Shown here: positions 1 to 8,488 of the stretch, piece by piece
Position numbering within the stretch: the first letter of the stretch is position 1
Layout of the letters: each line of letters opens with the position of its first letter
DNA from: Natronoarchaeum mannanilyticum
Lineage (GTDB): Archaea > Halobacteriota > Halobacteria > Halobacteriales > Natronoarchaeaceae
Direction: 5' to 3'
DNA length: 64,000 bases
Assembly: GCF_039522665.1 (NCBI RefSeq)
Contig: NZ_BAAADV010000001.1
Location: forward strand, 620,001 to 684,000
Position numbers and translations under genes: made by a program
Notes under the pieces: generated by a model
What the model was told of the DNA's origin: nothing
Databases searched by the model: none
Seen by the model: the letters and a program-made list of their open reading frames with translations, nothing else

Positions 1-1
1 C

Positions 2-85
2 GTGTTCAAGCTGGTCGACGCGCCGAACCTCGCCGACGGCGAGGCGATCATGCGCGTGCAGGACGAAGGCCTGAAGCCCGAGTAA
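2..85 (+). CDS. C-terminal fragment of an unidentified protein
   Basis: An open frame enters from the left edge and ends at a TAA stop. It gives 27 residues beginning VFKLVDAPN and ending DEGLKPE. Codon use is GC-rich at third positions, as in the neighbours, so this is probably the real 3' end of a gene that starts outside the window. The fragment is too short to assign a family, and I do not recognise it. Confidence 0.55.
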   Translation: MFKLVDAPNLADGEAIMRVQDEGLKPE

Positions 86-330
86 GCGACCCGACGGCGG
101 CGTTTTCTATCGCTTCGTCGTTTCTCGATACGCCCGATAGCGCAGCGAGCGCGAGGCTCACCTATTTTCTCGTGTTTGAGTCCCGCGTCGAAACCGCAGC
201 GTGGCCGGGCGCGACCTCCGTGTCGCGCCGAGGGGGAGGGCAGGCCGCGGTGCGGTTGCTGGGGCGGTGGCTGTGCAGAAGCGGTCCTGGCGGAATGCAA
301 GGGCGAGCGACCGGAGGGAGCGAGGGCTTG
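86..330. other. Intergenic gap with GAGCG-type repeats
   Basis: This gap of 245 bases lies between two convergent gene ends, and I see no credible gene in it. It holds two purine-rich clusters: GCGCAGCGAGCGCGAG near 140-155 and GGCGAGCGACCGGAGGGAG near 302-320. These resemble the GAGCG-loop hairpins found after proS, tRNA-Val and the thiolase further on. Unlike those loci, I see no copy of the flanking gene's 3' end here. Confidence 0.4.
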
Positions 331-2253
331 TTACACGAAGCGGAACGTCTCGAGGTTCTTCGGCGCGAACGTCCGCATGTTGTAATCGTGGTACAGCGCA
401 GATGAGAGATCCTGCGTCGAGGACTCGTCGCCGTGGACGCACAGCACCTTCTCCGGGCGGGGATTCATCGTCTTGACGAAGTTCTCCAGGCCCTGCCGGT
501 CGGCGTGACCGGAGAAGCCGTCGACCGTCTCGACGTCCATGTTCAGCGTGAGCGTCGACTGGCGGCCGGTGTCGGCGTCGTCGATCGGGATCTCGTCCCA
601 GCCGCTCTGGATGCGACTGCCGAGCGTCCCCTGAGCCTGGTAGCCGACGAAGGTCAGCGTCGAGTCCGGATCGCTGCCGAGATGGCGCAGCCAGGACATG
701 ATCGGGCCGCCCGTGACCATCCCCGACGTCGAGAGGATGATGCAGGGCTCGCCGTCGGCGACCTCCTGGCGTTCCTCCTCGCCGCCGTCGATGTGGTTGA
801 ACTCGTCGGCGAGGAACGGGTTCTCGTCGTCGTGGAAGATCCGGTCGCGAAGGTCGTCCCGGAGGTACTCGGGGTAGGTCGTGTGGATCGCCGTCGCCTC
901 CCAGATCATCCCGTCGAGGTGGACGGGCATCTCGGGGATGTCGCCGCTGCGCATCGCCTCCTCGAGAACGAGCATCATCTCCTGGGAGCGCCCGACGGCG
1001 AACGCCGGGATCAGCACCTTCCCGTCCTTCTCGTAGGTGTCCTTGATGACCTGCTTGAGGTTGCGCTCGGCGTCGTCCTGGTCGGTCTGGTAGTCGTTGC
1101 GACCGCCGTAGGTCGACTCGAGGACGAGCGTCTCGACGCGCGGGAAGTCGTTGACTGCGCCGTTGAACAGGCGCGTGTCGTCGTAGTGGATGTCGCCCGA
1201 GAACGCGACGTTGTACAGGCCGTCGCCGATGTGGAAGTGACAGACCGCCGACCCCAGAATGTGGCCGGCGTTGTGCAGCGTGAGCTTGACGTCCGGCGCG
1301 ATGTCGGTGACGTCGCCGTACTCCAGCGGGATGGTGTGCTTGATCGTCTCGCGGACCATCTCGGAGTCGTACGGCGGCGCGCGACCCTCCTTGGCGGCGA
1401 CGTCGAGGTAGTCCAGTTGGAGCAGGCCCATCAGGTCGCGGGTCGGCTCGGTCGTGTAGACGGGACCGTCGTAGCCGTACTTGAACAGGAGGGGAAGGAG
1501 CGCGGAGTGGTCGAGGTGGGCGTGGGTCAGCACGACGGCGTCGAGGTTCGACGCGCCGGCGCCCAGCGCCTCGGGCACCTGCAGGTACGGCACCTCGCCT
1601 TCGGCGCCGGGCTTGTCGCCGCAGTCGATGAGGATGCGCGTCTCGGGCGTCGAGAGGACGAACGCGGCGCGGCCGACCTCGCGACAGCAACCGAGCGTCG
1701 TGATGCGGACGTACTCCTCGTCGGACATCTCCTCGCGGTGGATCTGCCGGCCGACGCGTTCGAGGACGTCCCGGCGCTCGTCGCGCTCCTGCTTGAGGAA
1801 GTTCCGGACGTTCGAGACCGTCGAGGACTCGATCGGCGGCGTCCGGACGACTTCCGGCGTCCAGCCGACTTCCTTGGTGATCTCCCGAAGCGTCGAGCCG
1901 TGGCGGCCGATCACCATGCCGGGTTTCTCGGCCTCGATGACGACCTCGCCGGTGTCCTTGTGGAAATCCAGGTCGGACACGCCGGCGTCGTCGGGAATCA
2001 CCGAGAGGATCTGCTCGCGGGCCTCGCGAGGCTCGGACAGCACGTCCGGATCCGGTCGAACCGTGATGCGCTTGCGGAGCTTGCTGGCCAGCTGGCGGAT
2101 CAGATCGCCCTGCTGGGCGAACTCCTTGGGATCGCGCGTGTACACGACCAGCTCGGGGCCCTCGTACTTCACCTCCGAAACGGAGATGTCGCTCGGCAGT
2201 TCGCTCTTGATCTCTGTACGCAACTCGTCGAGTTGTTGGTCAACGGAACTCAT
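331..2253 (-). CDS. aCPSF1: FttA/aCPSF1, KH-domain beta-CASP ribonuclease and transcription terminator
   Basis: This 640-residue protein has the full architecture of archaeal CPSF1 (FttA). Two N-terminal KH-type RNA-binding regions occupy about residues 1-145, including VIGRHGS near 114-120. A metallo-beta-lactamase core follows, with HAHLDH at 244-249, and a beta-CASP region has the usual late histidines (FSGHAD, CVHGD). Known members cleave RNA at U-rich sites and drive factor-dependent termination of archaeal RNA polymerase, so this is probably essential. The length is normal and all metal-binding motifs are present. It reads away from the gene at 2585, with a promoter gap of about 330 bases between them. 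Confidence 0.95.
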   Translation of the reverse strand: MSSVDQQLDELRTEIKSELPSDISVSEVKYEGPELVVYTRDPKEFAQQGDLIRQLASKLRKRITVRPDPDVLSEPREAREQILSVIPDDAGVSDLDFHKDTGEVVIEAEKPGMVIGRHGSTLREITKEVGWTPEVVRTPPIESSTVSNVRNFLKQERDERRDVLERVGRQIHREEMSDEEYVRITTLGCCREVGRAAFVLSTPETRILIDCGDKPGAEGEVPYLQVPEALGAGASNLDAVVLTHAHLDHSALLPLLFKYGYDGPVYTTEPTRDLMGLLQLDYLDVAAKEGRAPPYDSEMVRETIKHTIPLEYGDVTDIAPDVKLTLHNAGHILGSAVCHFHIGDGLYNVAFSGDIHYDDTRLFNGAVNDFPRVETLVLESTYGGRNDYQTDQDDAERNLKQVIKDTYEKDGKVLIPAFAVGRSQEMMLVLEEAMRSGDIPEMPVHLDGMIWEATAIHTTYPEYLRDDLRDRIFHDDENPFLADEFNHIDGGEEERQEVADGEPCIILSTSGMVTGGPIMSWLRHLGSDPDSTLTFVGYQAQGTLGSRIQSGWDEIPIDDADTGRQSTLTLNMDVETVDGFSGHADRQGLENFVKTMNPRPEKVLCVHGDESSTQDLSSALYHDYNMRTFAPKNLETFRFV

Positions 2254-2584
2254 AGGTCATAACGTCGCGGTAGCGTGGTGTCCCCCCGTCGGACGGCACG
2301 GGCGACCGCCGGGCGGTCCCTCGGAAGCGGCGTCGAAGCGACGATACCGGGGCTCCGGCGCGACGGCGACAGCGACCGCACGACACGTCCGCCGTACGAT
2401 GTCTGAGTGCCGGAGAGTACGCATACTGATCCTTCGGTATCAGGGTTCCGTTCGCTTCGACCGGGAAATGGTCCAGGTCCGTGCGGGAGGATTCCAGGGA
2501 GAACCCGCTTGTTCGTCCGTATTAGCTCCGTGTTATAAAAGCCTTCGCAATAACGGGTAAGGGAACGCGCAAGTATCGCTTCGT
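2254..2584. other. Divergent promoter region between aCPSF1 and the gene at 2585
   Basis: This gap of 331 bases separates two divergent genes. A good TATA-like box, TTATAAAAG, lies at 2532-2540 and would serve the rightward gene at 2585. A small imperfect hairpin (CTGAT, loop, ATCAG) lies near 2427-2445. A 53-codon ATG frame starts near 2399 but has non-haloarchaeal composition (rich in Cys and Arg), so I do not call it. I see no RNA gene. Confidence 0.45.
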
Positions 2585-3085
2585 ATGCACGTTTCGCGCG
2601 CGACCGTCGAACGTGAGTACGAGTGGGTCCGGACTCGCGAGGCTGCCGTCGATCTCATCAACGACGTCCGCGCCGATCTCTCCGCGGTGTTCGACGCCGA
2701 GGTCGACGGCGTCACCGCCGAACGGTACCGCACCGAGGTCGACGCCGTGTTCGCCGACGGCGACCTCGCGGTCAACGTCGCCGCGCTCGTCGCGCTGCTG
2801 CGCGACCTCGACGTCGAGGACGACTACCCCGGGTTCGTCGTCGACGAACTCCTGGGGCGGCAGCTCGCGGCCGCGATCGCCGGCGCCCAGCCGTTCGGCC
2901 TGCTCGGCGAGGCGACGTTCCACTACGCCGACGTCACCCACCACCCCGACGAGGGCGGCGCCGGCGCCGACGATCTCGACGCCGCGCTCGCGGCGGGGTT
3001 CCAGACGCGCCTGCCCGGCTGGAACTGGACCGAAGGGGAGAGCCCCTTCGCGGTCGACGTCGCCGTTCGGCGCGCCGATCGGTGA
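2585..3085 (+). CDS. Haloarchaeal protein of unknown function, 166 aa
   Basis: This is a soluble, acidic protein of 166 residues with no signal peptide or membrane segment. The N-terminal half is predicted helical (VERE, RADLSAVFDAEVDG, VNVAALVALLRDL). The C-terminal part is glycine- and aromatic-rich (PFGLLGEATFHYADV, LPGWNWTEGESPF). I do not recognise a family. The ATG sits about 45 bases after a TATA-like box at 2532, so a short leader is expected. It converges on the DICT-domain gene, and three 21-base repeats lie just after its stop. Confidence 0.75.
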   Translation: MHVSRATVEREYEWVRTREAAVDLINDVRADLSAVFDAEVDGVTAERYRTEVDAVFADGDLAVNVAALVALLRDLDVEDDYPGFVVDELLGRQLAAAIAGAQPFGLLGEATFHYADVTHHPDEGGAGADDLDAALAAGFQTRLPGWNWTEGESPFAVDVAVRRADR

Positions 3086-3111
3086 ACCGGCGCGGTGACG
3101 AGGTGGAACTG

Positions 3112-3174
3112 CGGCGTCACGATGCCAAAGGTCGGCGTCAGGATGCCGAACCGCGGCGTCGAGACGCCGAAGCC
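3112..3174. repeat. Three-unit tandem repeat, period 21
   Basis: Units begin CGGCGTC at 3112, 3133 and 3154, an exact period of 21 bases, with moderate divergence between units (GATGCC or GACGCC in the middle). The array sits between the convergent stops of the genes ending at 3085 and 3211. In one frame it would read as a degenerate heptapeptide (RRHDAKG, RRQDAEP, RRRDAEA), but that frame belongs to no gene I accept. Confidence 0.6.
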
Positions 3175-3210
3175 TGACCGTCGGTCGTCGGGAGTCGTTC
3201 GGGCGACTCA

Positions 3211-4422
3211 CTAGTACGCCGCCGCGAGGTAGTCGTCAATCTCGGCGACGAACTCGTCGTCGTACGTCCAGAAGCCGAAGTACCGGTCGGGCTTGCGTTC
3301 TTCCGCGAGCAGGGCACAGGAGTTCGAGCCGCGGTTCGCGGCGGCGTCCGAGCCGCCGGCTGACCGGCCGGCGCCGTCCCGCTCGGCGGCGGTGTCGCGA
3401 AACACGACGAACCAGACTCGTCCGATATCCTCGTCGTCGGCCTCCTCGTGGAGCCGGACGCCCTCGACCGCCGGCGGCGTCCAGTCGGGCCGGCCGTACA
3501 CGTGAACGTCGAGGTCGGTTTCGGAGCCGAGCCGGCGATACACCGACAGCTGGGACTGATAGGCCGACAGCGACTGGAAGCCCGCGCGAAGCCGTCCCTC
3601 GCCCGTTCGCCAGGCCCGGTCCTCGATCTCGCGGGTCGTCGCGAGCAGCTCGCGCCGCGAGTCCGTGCTGAACGCTGTCTCCCGGAACAGCGACAGGAAC
3701 TGGCGGTACGCCGGGCTGTCGCCGCGGTCGCCCCAGGGCGGGGCGACCGTCGCCCGATCGGCCTCCCGGAGCGCGTCGAGGCCGATCGATCCCAGCGCCG
3801 CGCCGTTTTGCTGGACCAGCACGAACCCGTCGTCGGCGACCGCGGGCAGCGACTCGTGCGAGATCTCGACGTTACGGGTCGAAAACTGGTCGAGCAGCTC
3901 CTCGTGCGGTTCGGACGCGAAGACGGTGATCGTCGTCGCGGTTCGCTCGATGGCCGCGACGAGTTCCCGCAACGAGTCCACGCGCCCGGGCGCCCTAAAC
4001 GGGGGGATCTCGTCCGGGAGATCGACCGCGGCGGACGATCGCTCGACGGCCGGCGCTTCGAGGTCGCTCGTCCTGTCGAGCAACTCCGAGAGCGGTTCCG
4101 GAAGCGATCGGGCGCTCGCGTAGTTCGTCTCGGCGTCGTAGTCGAGGAGGCCGGCGTCGTCGAGCGTCGGAAGGTGGGTGTGGTGGAGCTCGAGTTCGAG
4201 CCGGTCGTGATCCGCGCTGGTCGTCAGCCCCGCGTCGCTCTCGGCGCCGATCCAGCCGGAGACGACCCGGGCCAGCGTCGTCAGGTCCGCGCCGTCGCGG
4301 TCCCGGAGGTAGTAGAGCACGTACCGTCGCCGAACGTCGGTCAGCGCGGTCAGCGCAGCCTGCGGAACGTCCTCGAGCGGGTCGTCCGCGTCCGGCCGGC
4401 GGTCCTCCTCGTCGACACCCAT
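3211..4422 (-). CDS. Transcriptional regulator: N-terminal winged helix plus DICT-like sensor domain
   Basis: This protein has 403 residues. Residues of about 20-110 look like the haloarchaeal winged-helix type (RRRYVLYYLRDRDG, then LHHTHLPTLDDAGLLDYD), known to me as DUF7344. The C-terminal half (about 155-400) fits a DICT sensory domain: LRELVAAIERTATTITVFAS, then a long alpha/beta region, ending GFWTYDDEFVAEIDDYL. DICT domains accompany light- or nucleotide-linked signalling modules, but the ligand here is unknown. A Ser/Gly/Ala-rich insert near 350-370 is probably a disordered loop. It is transcribed divergently from proS, so both genes share the 4423-4579 promoter region. The family call is from motif memory. 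Confidence 0.75.
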   Translation of the reverse strand: MGVDEEDRRPDADDPLEDVPQAALTALTDVRRRYVLYYLRDRDGADLTTLARVVSGWIGAESDAGLTTSADHDRLELELHHTHLPTLDDAGLLDYDAETNYASARSLPEPLSELLDRTSDLEAPAVERSSAAVDLPDEIPPFRAPGRVDSLRELVAAIERTATTITVFASEPHEELLDQFSTRNVEISHESLPAVADDGFVLVQQNGAALGSIGLDALREADRATVAPPWGDRGDSPAYRQFLSLFRETAFSTDSRRELLATTREIEDRAWRTGEGRLRAGFQSLSAYQSQLSVYRRLGSETDLDVHVYGRPDWTPPAVEGVRLHEEADDEDIGRVWFVVFRDTAAERDGAGRSAGGSDAAANRGSNSCALLAEERKPDRYFGFWTYDDEFVAEIDDYLAAAY

Positions 4423-4579
4423 GGTACGTTAACACACGAATCGAAGGCGGTTCACTCTTTCGACGATCCGAGAGGTCGAACGCCGATCGCGCGGTATCGA
4501 GCCGCAAGAACGACAGCGGCGTCCGACCGTATCGGTTCGTCTATTACCCCCGACGGATTCGTGTGGAACAAGGGACAGC

Positions 4580-6031
4580 ATGAGCGAGCAAGAACTCGGC
4601 ATCACGGAGAGCAAGGAGTACGCGACGGGCGACTGGTACGCGGAGGTCGTACAGAAGGCGGGGCTGGCAGATTACGCGCCGATGGGCGGCTTCATCGTCA
4701 CTAAACCCCGGGGGTACGCCCTCTGGGAGGCGCTGCAGGACAACCTCGACGGCTGGTTCAAGGACACCGGCGTCGACAACGCCTACTTCCCGATGTTCAT
4801 CCCCGAGAGCTTCCTCGAACGGGAGAAAGACATCGTCGAAGGGTTCGACCCCGAGGTGGCGTGGGTGACGCAGGGCGGCCACGAGGAACTCGAAGAACGT
4901 CTCGCGGTCCGCCCGACCAGCGAGAGCATCATCGCACCGTTCATGGCCGACTGGGTGCGCAGCCACCGCGACCTGCCCCTGCGGCTCAACCAGTGGTGCA
5001 GCGTCGTCCGGTGGGAGGCCACCGAGACGAAGCCGTTCTTCCGCACCAAGGAGTTCCTCTGGCAGGAGGGCCACACCGCCCACGCCAGCGAGGACGGGGC
5101 CTGGGACGAAACGATGCTCCGGCTCGACCAGTACGAACGCCTATTTGAAGACGTGCTGGCGATCCCGGTCATGCGCGGCCGGAAGCCGCCCCACGACAAG
5201 TTCCCCGGCGCCCACACGACGACGACCGTCGAGGCGCTGATGCCCGACGGCAAGTCGGTCCAGAGCGCGACCAGCCACTACCTCGGGACGAGCTTCGCCG
5301 AGGCGTTCGACATCACCTACACCGACGAAGACGAGGACGAGGCGGTCGCCCACACCACCTCGTGGGGCCTGTCCTGGCGCGCGCTCGGCGCGCTGATCAT
5401 GACCCACAGCGACGAGCAGGGGCTCGTCGTTCCCCCGACCGTGGCGCCCACGCAGGTCGCGATCGTCCCGATCTGGCAGGAAGACACCAAAGACGAGGTC
5501 CTAGAGTACGCCGAGGGGATCGCCGAGGAGCTCGAAGACGCCGGCATCAGCGTCGACCTCGACGACCGCGACGAGCGCAACCCCGGGTTCAAATTCAACG
5601 AGCACGAGCTCAACGGCGTCCCGGTGCGCTTCGAGATCGGCCCCAACGAGGTCGAGGACGAGGAGATCACGGTCGTCCACCGCCCCGACGGCGAGTCGAT
5701 CGTCGAGGACCGCGAGGAGATCGCGGAGACGGTCGAGGATCACTTCGACGACGTGTACGACAAGCTCTACGAGGCCGCCGAAGAGAACCTCGAAGAGAAC
5801 GTGCGCGAGGCCGACAGCGCCGAGGAGATCCTCGGGACGATCGGCCAGCACCGCGGCTACGTCAAGGCGCCGTGGTGCGGCGACGAGGCCTGCGAGACCG
5901 CGATCAAGGAGAAGATCGCCGCCGAGATCGTGATGTGTCCGCTCGATCGGGACGTCGAGCCCGAGAGCGACGAGTGCGCTATCTGTGGGGACGAAGCCCA
6001 CGAAGTGGCGTACTTCGCGAAGTCGTACTGA
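4580..6031 (+). CDS. proS: Proline--tRNA ligase
   Basis: This class II aminoacyl-tRNA synthetase (483 aa) charges tRNA-Pro in the cytoplasm. Class II motifs are visible: the VRPTSESIIAP stretch, motif 2 around RWEATETKPFFRTKEFLWQE, and a C-terminal anticodon-binding domain from about residue 290 (VAIVPIWQ). The short C-terminal zinc-type tail typical of archaeal/eukaryotic ProRS has cysteines in APWCGDEAC, MCPLDR and CAICGDE, ending FAKSY. Length is normal. The last 18 codons and stop are repeated about 195 bases downstream (see 6170-6226). Confidence 0.96.
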   Translation: MSEQELGITESKEYATGDWYAEVVQKAGLADYAPMGGFIVTKPRGYALWEALQDNLDGWFKDTGVDNAYFPMFIPESFLEREKDIVEGFDPEVAWVTQGGHEELEERLAVRPTSESIIAPFMADWVRSHRDLPLRLNQWCSVVRWEATETKPFFRTKEFLWQEGHTAHASEDGAWDETMLRLDQYERLFEDVLAIPVMRGRKPPHDKFPGAHTTTTVEALMPDGKSVQSATSHYLGTSFAEAFDITYTDEDEDEAVAHTTSWGLSWRALGALIMTHSDEQGLVVPPTVAPTQVAIVPIWQEDTKDEVLEYAEGIAEELEDAGISVDLDDRDERNPGFKFNEHELNGVPVRFEIGPNEVEDEEITVVHRPDGESIVEDREEIAETVEDHFDDVYDKLYEAAEENLEENVREADSAEEILGTIGQHRGYVKAPWCGDEACETAIKEKIAAEIVMCPLDRDVEPESDECAICGDEAHEVAYFAKSY

Positions 6032-6169
6032 GCGTACTGCGCGAGCGAAGTGAGCGCGGTTTCGCCGAGTGTGAGCGGAGCGAGCACTCGGTCGTTTTCA
6101 TCGACGTTTTGCGAGGAGTGGTGTGCGAGCGGCGAGAGCCGCGAGCACACCCGACGAAGTAAAAGGTCG
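6032..6169. repeat. Hairpin-rich insert between the two copies of the proS 3' end
   Basis: About 138 bases separate the proS stop from its duplicated 3' end. It contains nested hairpins: CCGAGTG/CACTCGG around a GAGCGGAGCGAG loop (about 6065-6091) and GTGTGC/GCACAC around GCGGC/GCCGC (about 6121-6150). A TTTTGCGAGG block lies at 6107-6116 and AAAAGGT at 6161-6167. Both blocks recur in the insert after the thiolase gene at 57.6 kb. There is no open reading frame and no integrase. I infer a small mobile or recombinogenic element. Confidence 0.65.
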
Positions 6170-6226
6170 TGTGCGATCTGCGGCGACGGTGCCCACGAGG
6201 TCGCGTACTTCGCGAAGTCGTACTGA
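6170..6226 (+). pseudogene. Duplicated 3' end of proS (18 codons plus stop)
   Basis: Read in frame, this stretch encodes CAICGDGAHEVAYFAKSY and a TGA stop. That matches the proS C-terminus (CAICGDEAHEVAYFAKSY at 5975-6031) with a single residue change. At DNA level there are several differences, mostly at third codon positions (for example TGT/TGC, GGG/GGC, GAA/GAG, GTG/GTC). That pattern indicates the two copies diverged under protein-level selection, so one copy probably came from a homologous gene in another lineage. It has no start codon and is not a gene. Confidence 0.85.
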
Positions 6227-6239
6227 CTGCGAAGTTCTC

Positions 6240-7103
6240 TTACTTTTCGACGGCTTCCGCAGGATCGACAACGGCACCCGATTCCGCGTCGACGCCGACC
6301 CGATCGCACAGATCCGCCATCGGACACTCCTCTCCCCCGTCGAGACACGCGGGCTTGCGCGCCGAGCAGTACTCGCGCCCGAACTGGATGCTCGCGGTGT
6401 GGCCGAACCCGCACTTCTCGGGCGGGACGTCGCGCTCCAGCGCCGCCCGAACGCCCTCGTGGTCGGCATCCGGCGGCGCGACGCCGATGCGGCGGTAGAT
6501 CCGGTGGACGTGAGTGTCCACAGGAAATACCCCCTCGCGCCCGCCCGCGAACAGTAACACGCAGTCGGCGGTCTTCGGACCGACGCCGCCGAAATCGAGC
6601 AGCGCGTCGCGGACGTTCGAAGGGTCCTCTTCCCGGACGAAGGCGTCGAACGCCGCCGTCGAGCCGTACTCGTCGAGCACGCGCTCGGACACGGTCTGGA
6701 TCACCTCCGATTTCCGGTTGTACAGTCCCGCCGGCCGGATCGTCTCGGCGAGCTCCTCGCGGTCGGCCGCCGCGAGCGCCGCGGCGAGGTCGGCGTCCGG
6801 CGTCGGCTCGGCGGAGTCGGCGTCTGACGTCGCTGCTTCGTCATCGTCGGGCGCGTACCGCTCCATCAGCGCGTCGTGAGCGGGCTGGCTCGCCACGTCG
6901 CTGGTGTTCTGGCTCAGGATCGTCCGGACGAGACACTCGAATGCGTCCCGGCCGCCGTAGGCTTTCTGCCAGTACAGTTCGCCGAGCCGGTCGACGACGG
7001 CCTCCGCACGAGTTTCCGCATCGGCCGGCTCGAACGTTGCTGTCGTACCCCCGCCGGCCGCGCCGCCGCTGATGTTCTCGGCGGGCTCGGGATCGTCTAC
7101 CAT
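6240..7103 (-). CDS. nth: Endonuclease III (bifunctional DNA glycosylase/AP lyase)
   Basis: This base-excision repair enzyme removes oxidised pyrimidines. It has the helix-hairpin-helix LLDFGGVGPKTADCVLL with the catalytic Lys in GPKTAD. The catalytic Asp is in VDTHVHR. A C-terminal four-cysteine iron-sulphur loop (spacing C-x6-C-x6-C-x5-C) runs from CSARKPAC to CPMADLC. An acidic, low-complexity insert near the middle (DDDEAATSDADSAEPTPDAD) is typical haloarchaeal padding. I chose the ATG at 7103 (287 aa). The longer frame to 7208 would run through the aIF5A promoter. It converges on the proS duplicate. Confidence 0.93.
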   Translation of the reverse strand: MVDDPEPAENISGGAAGGGTTATFEPADAETRAEAVVDRLGELYWQKAYGGRDAFECLVRTILSQNTSDVASQPAHDALMERYAPDDDEAATSDADSAEPTPDADLAAALAAADREELAETIRPAGLYNRKSEVIQTVSERVLDEYGSTAAFDAFVREEDPSNVRDALLDFGGVGPKTADCVLLFAGGREGVFPVDTHVHRIYRRIGVAPPDADHEGVRAALERDVPPEKCGFGHTASIQFGREYCSARKPACLDGGEECPMADLCDRVGVDAESGAVVDPAEAVEK

Positions 7104-7210
7104 GCGCGGGCGTTGGTCCGACAGCCACTTGAGGGCCCCGCTCAGCGATCGGCCCGGACGGCCAGAATCGGCCGTAGCTGTCCGGAATTCGACGCTCCGC
7201 GTTTCCAAAC

Positions 7211-7220
7211 CGTTTATACA
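7211..7220 (+). promoter_or_regulatory. TATA-like box for aIF5A
   Basis: CGTTTATACA lies about 26 bases before the aIF5A ATG at 7244. This is the spacing expected for a leaderless haloarchaeal transcript. Confidence 0.7.
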
Positions 7221-7243
7221 CCCGCGGATATTACGTCGCGGGT

Positions 7244-7627
7244 ATGGCGAAAGAGCAGAAGGAAGTGCGAGACCTTCAGGAAGGCAACTACGTGATGATG
7301 GACGACGAACCGTGCAAGATCACCTCCTACAGCACGGCCAAGCCGGGCAAGCACGGCAGCGCCAAGGCTCGCATCGAGGGCAAGGGCGTCTTCGACGACC
7401 AGAAGCGCAGCCTCTCCCAGCCCGTGGACGCGAAGATCTGGGTCCCGATCATCAACCGCAAGCAGGGCCAGGTCGTCAGCGTCGAGAGCGCCGACGTCGC
7501 GCAGGTCATGGATCTGGAAACGTACGAGACGATCTCGATCAAGACGCCCGGCGACGTCGACCTCTCGCCCGACGACGACATCGAGTACCTCGAGATGGAA
7601 GAGCAGCGCAAGATCCTGCAGGACTGA
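7244..7627 (+). CDS. eif5a: Translation factor aIF5A
   Basis: This is a 127-residue aIF5A, the homologue of eIF5A and EF-P, which relieves ribosome stalling. The N-terminal SH3-like domain carries the modification loop [11 protein letters not shown], with Lys36 the expected deoxyhypusine/hypusine site. An OB-fold domain follows (about 70-127). A TATA box 26 bases upstream predicts a leaderless mRNA. Its stop overlaps the agmatinase start (TGATG), so the two are translationally coupled. That fits the finding in Haloferax that an agmatinase-like enzyme takes part in hypusination. Deoxyhypusine synthase lies 2.7 kb downstream. Confidence 0.96.
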   Translation: MAKEQKEVRDLQEGNYVMMDDEPCKITSYSTAKPGKHGSAKARIEGKGVFDDQKRSLSQPVDAKIWVPIINRKQGQVVSVESADVAQVMDLETYETISIKTPGDVDLSPDDDIEYLEMEEQRKILQD

Positions 7628-8436
7628 TGTTTCCCGGTGCCGGCGCCGCCCGCGACGACGCGAACTACGTCGTCGTCGGGGCGCCGCTGGACGTCTCGAC
7701 GACGTTCCAGCCCGGCACCAGGTTCGGCCCGGACCGCATCCGCCGGTTCGCCCGGACCTTCGACGACTACGATCGACGGACGGACGCGCACTTCTCTGAC
7801 CTCTTCGTGCACGATCAGGGCGACGTCCGCGCGTGGGACGACGCCGCCGAGTATCTCGACTACCTGGAGGGCGTCGTCACCGACGTCGTCTGGGACGACG
7901 CCGTCCCGCTCGTGCTCGGCGGCGAGCACACCGTCTCGGTCGCCGGCGTCCGCGCTGTCGACCCCGACGCGTTCGTCTGTCTGGACGCCCACCTCGATCT
8001 CCGCGAGGCGTACGACGGCAACGAGCTGAGCCACGCGACCGTCGCACGCCACGCGCTCGACGTCGCCGACGAGGCGTTCGTGCTGGGCGCGCGAACGGGG
8101 AGCGAGGACGAGTGGGACCGGGCCGAGCGCGACGACGTGACGGTCGTTCCGCCGGAGGACGTCGGCGAGTGGTCGCCACCGGAGCGCCTGCGCGAGCGGT
8201 CGGTGTATCTCAGCGTCGATATCGACGCGGCAGATCCGTCGGTGGCCCCGGGCACGGGCACGACCGAGCCGTTCGGGCTGGAGGGGCGCGAGCTGCGCGA
8301 CGTCGTCCGGGCGGTCGCGCCGCTCTCGGACGGATTCGACGTCGTCGAGGTGAACGACCGCGACGACGGGCAGGCCGCGACGCTGGCCGGGAAACTGCTC
8401 CGCGAGTTCGTGTTCACCCACGCGGCGAGCGAGTAG
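7627..8436 (+). CDS. speB: Agmatinase-family ureohydrolase, probably part of hypusine synthesis
   Basis: This 269-residue protein of the arginase/agmatinase family has the binuclear Mn site visible: GGEHT at 98-102, DAHLD at 120-124 and SVDID at 196-200. The family hydrolyses a guanidino group to release urea. In Haloferax the adjacent agmatinase is reported to be needed for maturing aIF5A, converting an agmatine-derived intermediate on the protein. The one-base overlap with aIF5A supports that role here. The start is fixed by the overlap. Substrate (free agmatine or modified aIF5A) cannot be told from sequence. Confidence 0.9.
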   Translation: MFPGAGAARDDANYVVVGAPLDVSTTFQPGTRFGPDRIRRFARTFDDYDRRTDAHFSDLFVHDQGDVRAWDDAAEYLDYLEGVVTDVVWDDAVPLVLGGEHTVSVAGVRAVDPDAFVCLDAHLDLREAYDGNELSHATVARHALDVADEAFVLGARTGSEDEWDRAERDDVTVVPPEDVGEWSPPERLRERSVYLSVDIDAADPSVAPGTGTTEPFGLEGRELRDVVRAVAPLSDGFDVVEVNDRDDGQAATLAGKLLREFVFTHAASE

Positions 8437-8488
8437 GCCAACGTAACGGGGGCTAACGGCTTTCGGCCGGCACGGAGTAGCAGGGTCT

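Noticed and set aside
433-2262. A long open frame opposite aCPSF1
   Set aside because: It is antisense to a well-supported gene. Its composition (runs of Val, Leu, Arg, Asp) is that of the reverse reading of GC-rich haloarchaeal codons, and it has no motif.
2399-2560. A 53-codon ATG frame between aCPSF1 and the gene at 2585
   Set aside because: Its Cys/Arg/Val-rich composition does not fit a haloarchaeal protein, and it covers the promoter of the next gene.
7104-7208. A 35-residue N-terminal extension of endonuclease III
   Set aside because: It would cover the aIF5A TATA region, and its sequence is not like family N-termini. The ATG at 7103 is better placed.
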